Shown piece after piece: positions 7,120-16,260 of a stretch of 23,052 bases of DNA (position 1 is the stretch's first letter; each line of letters begins with the position of its first letter). The stretch spans positions 1 to 23,052 of the forward strand of contig CAIZKE010000116.1 in the NCBI GenBank assembly GCA_903933475.1. Reading direction: 5' to 3'. Source of the stretch: an uncultured Alphaproteobacteria bacterium. GTDB taxonomy: Bacteria > Pseudomonadota > Alphaproteobacteria > Caulobacterales > Caulobacteraceae. Under the pieces are notes generated by a model, which did no database searches, was not told the DNA's origin, and was given only the letters and a program-made list of their open reading frames with translations. A program made the position numbers and the translations under genes.

Positions 7120-8757
7120 TTAGTGCACGCGGCGAAGGACCTGGCCAGCACGGTCGCCCGTATGCTGATCGTTCTCGATGTTCACGCAGCCGTTCACGAC
7201 GGTGGCCCGGTAGCCGCGGGCACGCTGGATGTAGCGGGGGGCACCGCCCGGGAAGTCGTTGACGATCTGCGGCTGGAGGCTGCTCAGTTGCGCCAGGTCG
7301 ATGACATTGATGTCCGCCCGCTTGCCGGCGGCCAGGACGCCCCGGTCCGACAGGCCAAGCACCCGGGCCGGCGCTGAGGTGATCCGGCGGACCCCCTCCT
7401 CGACCGAATACAGGGCCCGGTCACGTACCCAATAGGACATGACGAAGGTCGACCAGTCGGCGTCCATGATCTGCGAGACGTGGGCGCCGGCGTCGCCCAG
7501 GCTGGGCAGGACGTTGCGGTTGGAGATCATGTCGCCCAGTTCGCCCAGGTCCTGGCAGAACAAGCGCAGGTTGAAGAGGGCCTTGCCGTCGGTCTCCAGG
7601 GCCCGGTCGAGGAAGATCTCCACGAAGCTCTTGCCCGTCGCCTCCATGGTCCGACGGAGGTTCTGGTCGACCTCCTGGCCGTGGTCGGGGCTGTCACCGG
7701 ATCCGAGGTCATAGATCGTCGAGAGCTCCTTCCAGTCATCGGTGCGGCGACCCTCGGCGGTGAGGGCCTCGCGGGTCGCCGGATCGCGGATGGCCTCGAG
7801 GCGTCCGGCCAGGTCCAGCTTGCGGATCTGGCTCCAGGTCTCGCCGCGGAAAGGCAGCTGGGACTGCAGGCCGAACATGAAGCCCGTACCGCGGACCTGG
7901 ATGATGGCGGTCATGTCCCGTTCGCCGATCATCTTGTCGAGGAAGTCGGAGCTGCCGCGTCCCGCACCCTTCTGGGCACCGACGCCCCAGCTGAACAGGA
8001 CCCGGGCATCCGAATCGCCCATGGCCTGCAGGACCTCGGGCGAAGCGCCCACCAACTGCATCAGTCCGCCCCGGGCGCCGACCGTCCGGGCGATGGCGAC
8101 CAGCTCGGAGACATCTGCGAAGGTACCGGGGATGGACCGGCCGTCGGGCGCCTTGTGGGGCTCGTAACGGTTAGTGGAGAAGCCGAGGGCGCCGCGGTCC
8201 ATGGCCTCGGCCACGATGGCGCACATCTGGTCCAGTTCCTCGGGCGTTGCCTGTTCCGCGAAGGACCGGTCGCCCATGACCGAGTATCGGACAGCGCAAT
8301 GTCCGATCAGGCCCGCGACGTTGATACCGGGACGGATGCCGTCCAGGGCGTCGAGATAGCCGCCATAGTCCTCCCAGGTCCAGGGCAGGCCCGACAGGAT
8401 AGCCTCGCGGGGGATGTCCTCCACCGTCTCCATCATCGCCGCCAGCAGGGGCCGGTCAGCAGGCTTGCAGGGCGCGAAGGTCAGGCCGCAATTGCCGAGA
8501 AGCGCGGTGGTCACGCCGTGCCAGCTGACTGGCGTCAGGTCCGGATCCCACCCGATCTGGGCGTCGAGGTGGGTGTGAAGGTCGACGAAGCCCGGGGTGA
8601 CCAGCAGGCCGGCAGCGTCAATCTCGCGCCGGCCACGCGCCTCAACCTTGCCGATCGCCGTGATCAGGCCCCCGTCGATGGCGATGTCCGCCGTCCGCGC
8701 CGCCGCACCCGTGCCGTCCACCACGGAACCGCCCCGGATCACCAGATCATGGCTCAT
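7120..8757 (-). CDS. N-acyl-D-amino-acid-deacylase-like amidohydrolase (paralog 1)
   Basis: The 545-residue protein belongs to the amidohydrolase superfamily branch annotated as D-aminoacylase-like. Visible features are VTPGFVDLHTHLDAQIGW with metal ligands H61 and H63, LLGNCG with C90 (the bridging Cys of D-aminoacylase), and GDAGAH with D422 (the catalytic Asp position). A C-terminal DRGVLAAGKRADINVID segment completes the composite beta-sandwich. The two histidine ligands of true D-aminoacylases are missing: ARGGLMQLVG replaces the THMR motif and RVLFSWGVG replaces the SHHK motif. No signal peptide is seen, so it is cytoplasmic. The ATG at 8757 has GGGGAG upstream. It is the last gene of the four-gene operon, 152 bp after the SDR. 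Function is probably hydrolysis of an amide or cyclic substrate, but the substrate is unknown. Confidence 0.88.
   Translation of the reverse strand: MSHDLVIRGGSVVDGTGAAARTADIAIDGGLITAIGKVEARGRREIDAAGLLVTPGFVDLHTHLDAQIGWDPDLTPVSWHGVTTALLGNCGLTFAPCKPADRPLLAAMMETVEDIPREAILSGLPWTWEDYGGYLDALDGIRPGINVAGLIGHCAVRYSVMGDRSFAEQATPEELDQMCAIVAEAMDRGALGFSTNRYEPHKAPDGRSIPGTFADVSELVAIARTVGARGGLMQLVGASPEVLQAMGDSDARVLFSWGVGAQKGAGRGSSDFLDKMIGERDMTAIIQVRGTGFMFGLQSQLPFRGETWSQIRKLDLAGRLEAIRDPATREALTAEGRRTDDWKELSTIYDLGSGDSPDHGQEVDQNLRRTMEATGKSFVEIFLDRALETDGKALFNLRLFCQDLGELGDMISNRNVLPSLGDAGAHVSQIMDADWSTFVMSYWVRDRALYSVEEGVRRITSAPARVLGLSDRGVLAAGKRADINVIDLAQLSSLQPQIVNDFPGGAPRYIQRARGYRATVVNGCVNIENDQHTGDRAGQVLRRVH
8398..8583 (-). 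repeat. Inverted paralogous repeat, copy 1 (metal-site region of amidohydrolase 1)
   Basis: Codons 59-120 of this gene and of the paralog at 12826-13011 align without gaps. I counted by hand about 24 mismatches in 186 bases (about 87% identity), most of them at third positions. The copies are in opposite orientation, about 4.4 kb apart. Confidence 0.8.
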
Positions 8758-8842
8758 GACTTAACTCCCCAGACTTGCTCTACCAGACTTGCCCAAATTT
8801 CAGCGCGGACCCTGAAAAGGAACCACGAACCCAAGCGAAGCC

Positions 8843-8858
8843 TATCTCACATGAGATA
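8843..8858. promoter_or_regulatory. Palindromic operator-like site upstream of amidohydrolase 1
   Basis: TATCTCA-CA-TGAGATA is a perfect 7-bp inverted repeat with a 2-bp centre in the 152-bp gap between the SDR and amidohydrolase genes, 86 bp before the amidohydrolase start. Its size suits a dimeric HTH regulator. It suggests the last gene has its own control. The regulator is not known. Confidence 0.45.
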
Positions 8859-8861
8859 CCG
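8856..8861 (+). promoter_or_regulatory. ATACCG element, site A
   Basis: This hexamer overlaps the right arm of the palindrome at 8843-8858. It is one of five copies found in five promoter-type gaps of this window (see the finding on the ATACCG element). Confidence 0.3.
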
Positions 8862-8909
8862 TTCACTCAAACTTTCATGAAATCCCCGCGGCGTCAACCG
8901 GGGACGCGC

Positions 8910-9779
8910 CTAGCCTGCGGCGCGGGCCTGGGCGACGAGATCCGCCATGCCGTGTTCGTAGGCCGCTTCCGGATGGGCGCGGACCGCCCTGTCGAGGGCG
9001 ACCGCGTCGGGACCGACCAGGATCCGCCAGCGCTCCTCCCGGACCCCGTCCAGGATGATTTTCGCCGCCTCTGGAGGCGGAAGACCGTTGTCCCGGAAGG
9101 CCTCGCCCATGGCCCTGGCCTCGGCGGTCGCACCCTCCGGCGGCGCGAACTCGGACATGGAATTGATGGCGATATTGGTGCCGATATGGCCGGGCATGAC
9201 CACGCTGGCCTTCACGTGTGGGGCATTGATGCGGAAGTCATTAATGAGGGCCTCGGTGAAGCCCTTCACGGCGAACTTGGCGGCGGAATAGGCCGTATGC
9301 GCCGTCTGCGGGCCGAGTGAGGCCCAGAACCCATTGACCGACGAGACGTTGATCATGTGCGCCTCGGGGGCCTTCAGCAGCATCGGCAGGAAGGCCCGGG
9401 CGTTGTAGTAGACCCCGTACCAGCACACCGCGAAGGTTCGCTCCCACTGGTCCCGGGGGGTGTTGATGAAGCTGCCGCCCCCGCCAATGCCGGCGTTGTT
9501 GAACAGCAGGTGGACGTGGTCCGTCTCGTGCTGCTCGCCGGTGTGATCGCGGAAGGCCAGGGTTTCCTTCTCCTGGGCCACGTCGGCCACGAAGGTGGTG
9601 ATCCGGACCCCCTGGACGGCGGTCTTCTCGGCGATGCGGACCGTCTCCAGCATGTCGGCCTCGCGGATGTCGCACATGGCCACGCTGCAGCCCTCGGCGG
9701 TCAGGGCCTGCACCAGGGCCCGGCCGATGCCGCTGCCGCCGCCGGTCACCACCGCAATCTTGCCGCTGAAGTCCTTCAT
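8910..9779 (-). CDS. Short-chain dehydrogenase/reductase (classical SDR), NAD-preferring
   Basis: The 289-residue cytoplasmic oxidoreductase interconverts an alcohol and a ketone. Classical SDR motifs are complete: TGGGSGIG (12-19) for dinucleotide binding, NNAG (94-97), INVSSVNG with the catalytic Ser (about 146-147), and YSAAK with Y164 and K168. CDIRE places Asp37 after beta-2, which favours NAD over NADP. The ATG at 9779 is preceded by GGGAGGA. It is the third gene of the operon, 45 bp after the enoyl-CoA hydratase. Next to a Baeyer-Villiger monooxygenase the likely role is to produce the ketone substrate from an alcohol. The actual substrate cannot be read. Confidence 0.9.
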   Translation of the reverse strand: MKDFSGKIAVVTGGGSGIGRALVQALTAEGCSVAMCDIREADMLETVRIAEKTAVQGVRITTFVADVAQEKETLAFRDHTGEQHETDHVHLLFNNAGIGGGGSFINTPRDQWERTFAVCWYGVYYNARAFLPMLLKAPEAHMINVSSVNGFWASLGPQTAHTAYSAAKFAVKGFTEALINDFRINAPHVKASVVMPGHIGTNIAINSMSEFAPPEGATAEARAMGEAFRDNGLPPPEAAKIILDGVREERWRILVGPDAVALDRAVRAHPEAAYEHGMADLVAQARAAG

Positions 9780-9824
9780 CGTATTCCTCCCTGCAGCCCC
9801 GGTGCGTCCGGGACCTTTTGAAAT

Positions 9825-10604
9825 TCAGCCGCCGCGCTCGGCCCGGTGCTGGTTGGCCACGCCCTTGAGGAGGGCCTGGGTCTCGGGCTGGGTCATCAGG
9901 TCTGCGAAGAGCCGGCCCTCCAGCTTGAGCATGTCCATGGTGACGGGCGAGACCGCCTCGCGCACCAGCCGCTTGATGTGGGCCACGGCCCGGGCCGGCC
10001 GGCCGGCGATCTCCCGGGCGATGACCAGGGCCCGATCCAGGGCGGTCTCGGCACTGTCCGCCGGGACCACCTCCTGGAAGACGCCCAGCTGCAGCATTTC
10101 CTGGGCCGAGACCAGGCGGGGCCTCAGCATCATTTCCAGGGCCCGGCCCCGGCCGACGATGGCGGTCAGCCTCTGGGTACCGCCGCCGCCGGGCAGGATG
10201 CCCACCGACACCTCCGGCAGGCCGAAGCGGAAGGGGCCATCCTTGGCCACCCGGATGTCCGCCGCCAGGGCGAACTCCAGCCCGCCCCCCGCTGCTGAGC
10301 CGTTGAGGGCGCAGATGAAAGGCTTGGGCAGGTGCTCAAGCTCATAGAGGATTTCGGCCATGGGCCGGTCCCAGCCACCCCCGCCGCCCCGGGCGTTCTC
10401 GTCCAGCTCCTCCACCGAGAAGTGGCGGATGAAGAAGGTCGAGTCCGACCCTGTGAAGACGATGGCGCGGATGTCGTCGGACCTCAGGTCCGGCAGCATC
10501 CGATTGAGTTCGTTCAGGGTGGCGGGCGTCATCACCTGCAGCGGCGGATTGCTGAAGGTGATGACGGCGATCCCGTCCCGGATCTCGAGGGAAAGCTGGT
10601 CCAT
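9825..10604 (-). CDS. Enoyl-CoA hydratase/isomerase (crotonase), both catalytic Glu present
   Basis: The 259-residue crotonase-fold protein has CALNGSAAGGGLEFALAADI (98-117), which forms the oxyanion hole and CoA site, and FGLPEVSVGILPGGGGTQRL (127-146). E131 and E157 (RALEMML) match the two catalytic glutamates of mitochondrial enoyl-CoA hydratase (Glu144 and Glu164), so water addition to an enoyl-CoA is the expected reaction. One atypical point is FFIRHFSVEEL, where the usual FCAGxDL helix cap reads differently. The start follows the monooxygenase stop by 7 bp, and its Shine-Dalgarno lies in the end of that gene, so the two are translationally linked. Confidence 0.88.
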   Translation of the reverse strand: MDQLSLEIRDGIAVITFSNPPLQVMTPATLNELNRMLPDLRSDDIRAIVFTGSDSTFFIRHFSVEELDENARGGGGGWDRPMAEILYELEHLPKPFICALNGSAAGGGLEFALAADIRVAKDGPFRFGLPEVSVGILPGGGGTQRLTAIVGRGRALEMMLRPRLVSAQEMLQLGVFQEVVPADSAETALDRALVIAREIAGRPARAVAHIKRLVREAVSPVTMDMLKLEGRLFADLMTQPETQALLKGVANQHRAERGG

Positions 10605-10611
10605 CCGCGCC

Positions 10612-12435
<1,824 letters not shown>

Positions 12436-12440
12436 AACCC

Positions 12441-12448
12441 ACCTCCTA
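12441..12448 (-). promoter_or_regulatory. Shine-Dalgarno site that fixes the monooxygenase start
   Basis: TAGGAGGT on the minus strand sits five bases before the ATG at 12435 and is an almost full complement of the 16S rRNA tail. This makes the 607-residue start much better supported than the upstream in-frame ATG. Confidence 0.85.
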
Positions 12449-12488
12449 CTCGCCGAGATTTCCCCAGCGTAAGCCTCTTTTGACGGTA

Positions 12489-12494
12489 CGGTAT
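12489..12494 (-). promoter_or_regulatory. ATACCG element, site B (within TTACATACCGTACCGTC)
   Basis: In the 216-bp divergent promoter region the minus strand reads TTACATACCGTACCGTC, with a tandem ACCGT/ACCG repeat. It lies 54 bp before the monooxygenase start and may serve as an operator for it, for the divergent amidohydrolase, or for both. Confidence 0.35.
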
Positions 12495-12561
12495 GTAAGG
12501 TCTCACCCGGAACGGTGGGGGTCAAGCAGGTCTGGGAGTCTGTGCCGGCTAGCGAGGTCCG

Positions 12562-12589
12562 TTGACGCGCCGGCCACCAGGCCTAAAGT
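12562..12589 (+). promoter_or_regulatory. Sigma-70-type promoter for amidohydrolase 2 / crotonase 2
   Basis: TTGACG (12562-12567) and TAAAGT (12584-12589) are spaced by 16 bases. The -35 matches five of six consensus bases and the -10 four of six. The expected transcript start is near 12596, giving a leader of about 55 bases before ATG 12652. Confidence 0.5.
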
Positions 12590-12651
12590 CTGAGCACAGG
12601 GTATCGGTGGCGCGGACCGGACCGCCGGGCCCTTTCGGGAGGAGACAGATC

Positions 12652-14364
12652 ATGGCGCACGATATCGTCATCCGCGGGGGAACCGTCGTCGACGGAACCG
12701 GAGCAACCGCCTTCACCGGCGACGTCGCCATCGACGGCGGCCGCATCGTCTCGGTTGGCGGCAAGGCCGGGCCGGGACGCCAGGAGATCGATGCCGACGG
12801 CCTCGTCGTGACCCCCGGCTTCGTCGACATCCACACCCACCTCGACGCCCAGATCGGCTGGGACCCCCTGTTGACCCCAGTGAGCTGGCACGGCGTGACC
12901 ACCGCCCTGCTCGGCAACTGCGGCGTCACATTCGCCCCCTGCAAGCCCGCCGACCGGCCCCTGCTGGCCGCCATGATGGAGACGGTGGAGGACATCCCGC
13001 GCGAGGCCATCCTCGGCGGCCTGTCCTGGGAGTGGGAGAGCTACGGCGAATACCTCGACGCCCTCGACAAGCTGAACCCCGCCATCAACGTCGCCGGCAT
13101 GGTCGGGCACTCGGCCCTGCGCTGGTACGTCATGGGCGAGCGCTCGGTGGAGGGCGAATCCACCCCCGAGGAGAAGGCCGAGATGGCCCGGATCATCGGC
13201 CAGGCCATGGACGACGGCGCCGTCGGCTTCTCCTCCAACCGCTTCCCCGGCCATGTGGGCCCCGACGGCCGCTCCATCCCCGGTACCTTCGCCGACCACG
13301 ACGAGGTGGTGGCCATTGGCCACGCCGTAGCCGCACGGGATGGCCTGATGCAGAACGTGGTGGACTTCGGCCGCAAGGACATGGCCAGCGGCGCCCTGCT
13401 GCGGCGGCTGGCCGCCGAGTGCCGGGCCCGGGTCCTGTTCAGCTACACCGTCGGCGGAAGCCCCGACTCCGGCCGCCGCAACGCCGAATACCTGGAACGC
13501 CTGAGCGAGGGCGGCCTGGACATCACCGCCCTGTCCCTGCCCAGGGGTACGGGCTTCGTCTTTGGCCTGCAGAGCCGGATCCCCGCCAGGAACATCTGGG
13601 CCCAGCGCGGCTTCTTCGGGCCGGCCTGGGAGGCCCTGGGCGCTGCCGACCTGGAGGCGCGGCTCGCGATGCTGCGCAACAGGGAGGCCCGGGCCGCCCT
13701 CGTCGCCGAGGCGAAGGCCGTGGATCCGGGCCGACTGCCCTGGGTCGAGGGTGCCTACTGGATGGGCGCATCGGAGACGCCCAACTACCTCGAACCCGCA
13801 GCCAACAGCCTGGGCGCCATGGCCCGGGCCGCCGGTGAGCACTGGAGCGAGACCTTCTTCCGCCTCAGCCTGGAGTCCGGGGGCCGCGGCCTCTTCACCT
13901 GGCGCATGTTCAGCGCGAACATCGACGCGGTCCGCGACTTCCTGCCCCATCCCCAGGTGATGCCCGGCCTGTCCGACGCCGGGGCCCACGTGTCCCAGGT
14001 CATGGACTGCGGGGTGACCAGCTTCATCCTCTCGCACTGGGTGCGGGACGAGGGCCTGTTCACCCTGGAGGAGGGCGTGCGCAAGCTGACCTCCGGCCCG
14101 GCCCGGGTCATCGGGCTGAAGGACCGCGGTGTCCTGGCACCCGGGATGCAGGCGGATATCAACGTCCTCGACCTGGCCGCCATCGGCGAGAAGTACCCGC
14201 GCGTGGTTCGTGACTTCCCCGGCGGGGTGCCGCGCTATGTCCAGGGCTCCACCGGCTACCACGCCACCTTCGTCAACGGCGAGCTCGCCTTCCGCGACGG
14301 CGAGCACGCCGGCGGCCGCTCGGGCCGTGTGGTGCGGGGTGCCCGCGCCCGCGTCGCCGCCTGA
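12652..14364 (+). CDS. N-acyl-D-amino-acid-deacylase-like amidohydrolase (paralog 2)
   Basis: The 570-residue paralog of the amidohydrolase at 7120-8757 aligns with it without gaps through residue 230. From residue 51 to 120 only four of 70 positions differ. It shares H61 and H63 (HTHLD), C90 (GNCG) and an Asp in SDAGAH (D442), and likewise lacks both canonical D-aminoacylase histidines (DGLMQNVVDF and RVLFSYTVGG at those places). It is 25 residues longer, with the extra sequence in the middle (about residues 235-390), where the two copies diverge, suggesting different substrates. ATG 12652 follows GGGAGGAGA; the longer frame from 12562 would start inside the promoter. It heads a two-gene operon with a crotonase and is divergent from the monooxygenase. 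Confidence 0.88.
   Translation: MAHDIVIRGGTVVDGTGATAFTGDVAIDGGRIVSVGGKAGPGRQEIDADGLVVTPGFVDIHTHLDAQIGWDPLLTPVSWHGVTTALLGNCGVTFAPCKPADRPLLAAMMETVEDIPREAILGGLSWEWESYGEYLDALDKLNPAINVAGMVGHSALRWYVMGERSVEGESTPEEKAEMARIIGQAMDDGAVGFSSNRFPGHVGPDGRSIPGTFADHDEVVAIGHAVAARDGLMQNVVDFGRKDMASGALLRRLAAECRARVLFSYTVGGSPDSGRRNAEYLERLSEGGLDITALSLPRGTGFVFGLQSRIPARNIWAQRGFFGPAWEALGAADLEARLAMLRNREARAALVAEAKAVDPGRLPWVEGAYWMGASETPNYLEPAANSLGAMARAAGEHWSETFFRLSLESGGRGLFTWRMFSANIDAVRDFLPHPQVMPGLSDAGAHVSQVMDCGVTSFILSHWVRDEGLFTLEEGVRKLTSGPARVIGLKDRGVLAPGMQADINVLDLAAIGEKYPRVVRDFPGGVPRYVQGSTGYHATFVNGELAFRDGEHAGGRSGRVVRGARARVAA
12826..13011 (+). repeat. Inverted paralogous repeat, copy 2 (metal-site region of amidohydrolase 2)
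   Basis: This is the partner of 8398-8583 (minus), gap-free, about 87% identical by hand count and in opposite orientation. It is old enough for synonymous drift but still long enough to support homologous inversion of the intervening operon. Confidence 0.8.
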
Positions 14365-14404
14365 TTCCCAGCTTCCCACTCCCACGACCTTTCAGGAGCC
14401 CCAA

Positions 14405-15223
14405 ATGGCCGCCATCGACACCGGAACCCAGGACCTGCTCGCCGACCTCGACGCCGGCGTCCTGACCCTGACCCTCAACCGCCCCGAGGCCCGCAACGCC
14501 ATGAGCGGGGCCATGACGGCGGCCCTGGCCGACCAGCTGGCCAAGGCCGAACTGGACGCCGAGGTGAAGGTCGTGGTGCTGACCGGCGCCGGCAAGGGCT
14601 TCTGCGCCGGCGGCGACGTCAAGGGCATGGACGAGTCCAACCAGGGCGGCGGTGGCAACTCCATCGACGGGGCCATTCACCGCCAGAGGGTGAACCAGAG
14701 GGCCACGGCCGGGCGGCTGTTCAAGATGCCCAAGCCCACCCTGGCCGCCCTGCCCGGCCCGGCGGCCGGGGCGGGCCTGTCCCTGGCCCTGGCCTGCGAC
14801 ATGCGGATCATGGCCACCAGCGCCATCCTGACGACGGCCTTCGCCCGGGTCGGCTTCTCGGGCGACTATGGCGGCACCTATTTCCTGACCCAGCTGGTGG
14901 GCTCAGCCAAGGCGCGCGAGCTCTACTACCTGTCAGAGCGGGTCAGCGCCGAGGAGGCCCTGCGCCTGGGCCTGGCCAACTGGGTCGCGGCACCAGAGGA
15001 CCTGGCAGCCAGGACCCGCGAGATTGCCCTGCGCCTGGCCGGCGGCCCGACCGTGGCCTACCGCTACATGAAGGAGAACCTCAACCGGGCCATGTCGGGC
15101 GAGGTGGACGATTGCCTGGACCTGGAGGCCACCCACCACGTCCACTGTGGGCAGACGACCGACCACAAGGAGGCGGCCCGCGCCTTCGTGGAAAAGCGCG
15201 AGCCGGTCTTCATCGGCCGCTGA
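14405..15223 (+). CDS. Crotonase-family enoyl-CoA hydratase/isomerase with altered active site
   Basis: The 272-residue protein is a clear crotonase: LNRPEARNAMS (24-34), GKGFCAGGDVKGM (64-76) for the CoA/oxyanion site, and GPAAGAGLSLALACD for the second oxyanion residue. The segment aligned with the first catalytic Glu reads TAFARVGFSGDYGGTYFL, so Phe146 stands where Glu144 would be. Asp154 and E172 (ARELYYL) are retained. Family members with this pattern are often isomerases or other non-hydratases (PaaG-like), so it is unlikely to be a plain hydratase. ATG 14405 has AGGAG upstream and lies 40 bp after the amidohydrolase stop, in the same operon. It converges on the second SDR. Confidence 0.88.
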   Translation: MAAIDTGTQDLLADLDAGVLTLTLNRPEARNAMSGAMTAALADQLAKAELDAEVKVVVLTGAGKGFCAGGDVKGMDESNQGGGGNSIDGAIHRQRVNQRATAGRLFKMPKPTLAALPGPAAGAGLSLALACDMRIMATSAILTTAFARVGFSGDYGGTYFLTQLVGSAKARELYYLSERVSAEEALRLGLANWVAAPEDLAARTREIALRLAGGPTVAYRYMKENLNRAMSGEVDDCLDLEATHHVHCGQTTDHKEAARAFVEKREPVFIGR

Positions 15224-15259
15224 GCCGGCCCTCCAGCCGGCCGACGGTCGGCGCTGGCC

Positions 15260-16069
15260 TCACGACGTGCCCACCGCCCCGCCATCGCTGGCGATGACCT
15301 GGCCGACCACGAACTCCCCGGCCCGCGAGGACAGGAAGATGGCCAGGCCCGCAATGTCCTCGGGGGTCCCGACCCGGCCCGACGGGTTACCCCGGCCGAC
15401 CCGGTCCCAGTCCGCGTTCTCGGTCTCGCCGCCAAAGCCCACCCCGGTGGACAGCATCCAGGTCGGATAGGGGCCGGGGGCGATGGCGTTGCAGAGGATC
15501 CGCTCCTTGGTCAGGTGCGAGGCCAGGAAGCGGGTCAGGTGGTGTACGGCCGCCTTGGAGGCGCCGTAGGAGAAGGTATCGAAGGCCGCCGACTTCAAGC
15601 CGTCGATGGACCCGATGTTGATCACCCGCGCCGGGGCCCCCTCGCCCGCGGCCTTGCGCAGCAGGGGCAGGAGCTTCTGGGTCAGGAAGAAGACGCCCTT
15701 GACGTTGGTGTCCATCACCTTGTCCCAGCCCACCTCGGGGAAGGACTCGATGGGCGCGCCCCAGGCGGCGCCGGCGTTGTTCACCAGGATGTCGAGCTTG
15801 TCCTCTTTCGCCGCCAGGCGGGCAGCAAGGGACTCGATGCCGCTCATCTGCGAGAGGTCGGCCGGCAGGGAGATGCAGGTCCCGCCGTAGGTCTTGGCCA
15901 GGCGCTCGGCGGTGGCATCGCAGACGTCCGCCTTGCGCGACGAGATGTAGACCTTGGCGCCCGCTGCCAGGAAGCCCGCAGCGATCATCTCGCCGATGCC
16001 GCGCGAACCGCCAGTGACCAGGGCGACCTTGCCCCGGATGGAAAAGATATCGTCGAAGCCCATGGTCAT
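15260..16069 (-). CDS. Short-chain dehydrogenase/reductase (classical SDR), NADP-preferring
   Basis: The 269-residue SDR has TGGSRGIG (19-26), NNAG (97-100), INIGSIDG with S154, and YGASK with Y168 and K172, so the catalytic tetrad is intact. ISSRKAD puts a Ser-Arg pair (44-45) after beta-2, which favours NADP, unlike the Asp-containing SDR at 8910-9779. A C-terminal GQVIASDGGAV segment is typical of FabG-like and RhlG-like enzymes, and the GPYPTWML loop resembles RhlG-type SDRs. ATG 16069 has GGGAG six bases upstream; a second in-frame ATG at 16063 is possible. It stands alone on the minus strand between two plus-strand operons and shares a 191-bp divergent promoter region with the hotdog gene. 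Confidence 0.9.
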   Translation of the reverse strand: MTMGFDDIFSIRGKVALVTGGSRGIGEMIAAGFLAAGAKVYISSRKADVCDATAERLAKTYGGTCISLPADLSQMSGIESLAARLAAKEDKLDILVNNAGAAWGAPIESFPEVGWDKVMDTNVKGVFFLTQKLLPLLRKAAGEGAPARVINIGSIDGLKSAAFDTFSYGASKAAVHHLTRFLASHLTKERILCNAIAPGPYPTWMLSTGVGFGGETENADWDRVGRGNPSGRVGTPEDIAGLAIFLSSRAGEFVVGQVIASDGGAVGTS

Positions 16070-16195
16070 GTCTCTCTCCCTGGAATGCGCCCGGGGCGGA
16101 TACCCCCGGGTCAAATGAGCCCCCCCTCGCCTTCCGGCAGGGGGATGTTGGTGCGTGGCGAAAGCCGTATAGGATCGGGACAAGGCGGACAATCC

Positions 16196-16214
16196 GGTCT
16201 GCAGGGCATACCGG
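16196..16214 (+). promoter_or_regulatory. ATACCG element, site C, with extended match to site D
   Basis: GGTCTGCAGGGCATACCGG lies 46 bp before the hotdog gene. It nearly repeats the element upstream of the first TonB-dependent receptor (GGTCTTCAGGGATACCGC on the minus strand at 18447-18464), differing by one substitution, one inserted base and the last base. A shared operator is plausible. Confidence 0.4.
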
Positions 16215-16260
16215 ACGCAGAAATCCGCCGGAAGCCAACCGGGACAGGAGGCCCGCCGAC

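Noticed and set aside
12583..14385. 600-codon open frame antisense to amidohydrolase 2
   Set aside because: It lies exactly opposite a gene with conserved catalytic motifs. The composition is that of reverse-complement GC-rich codons.
15224..15259. GCCGGC-CCTCCA-GCCGGC and GCCGAC/GTCGGC hairpins between convergent crotonase 2 and SDR 2
   Set aside because: The stems are only 6 bp and no T-tract follows on either strand. They are possible pause or Rho-linked structures, but not supportable as terminators.
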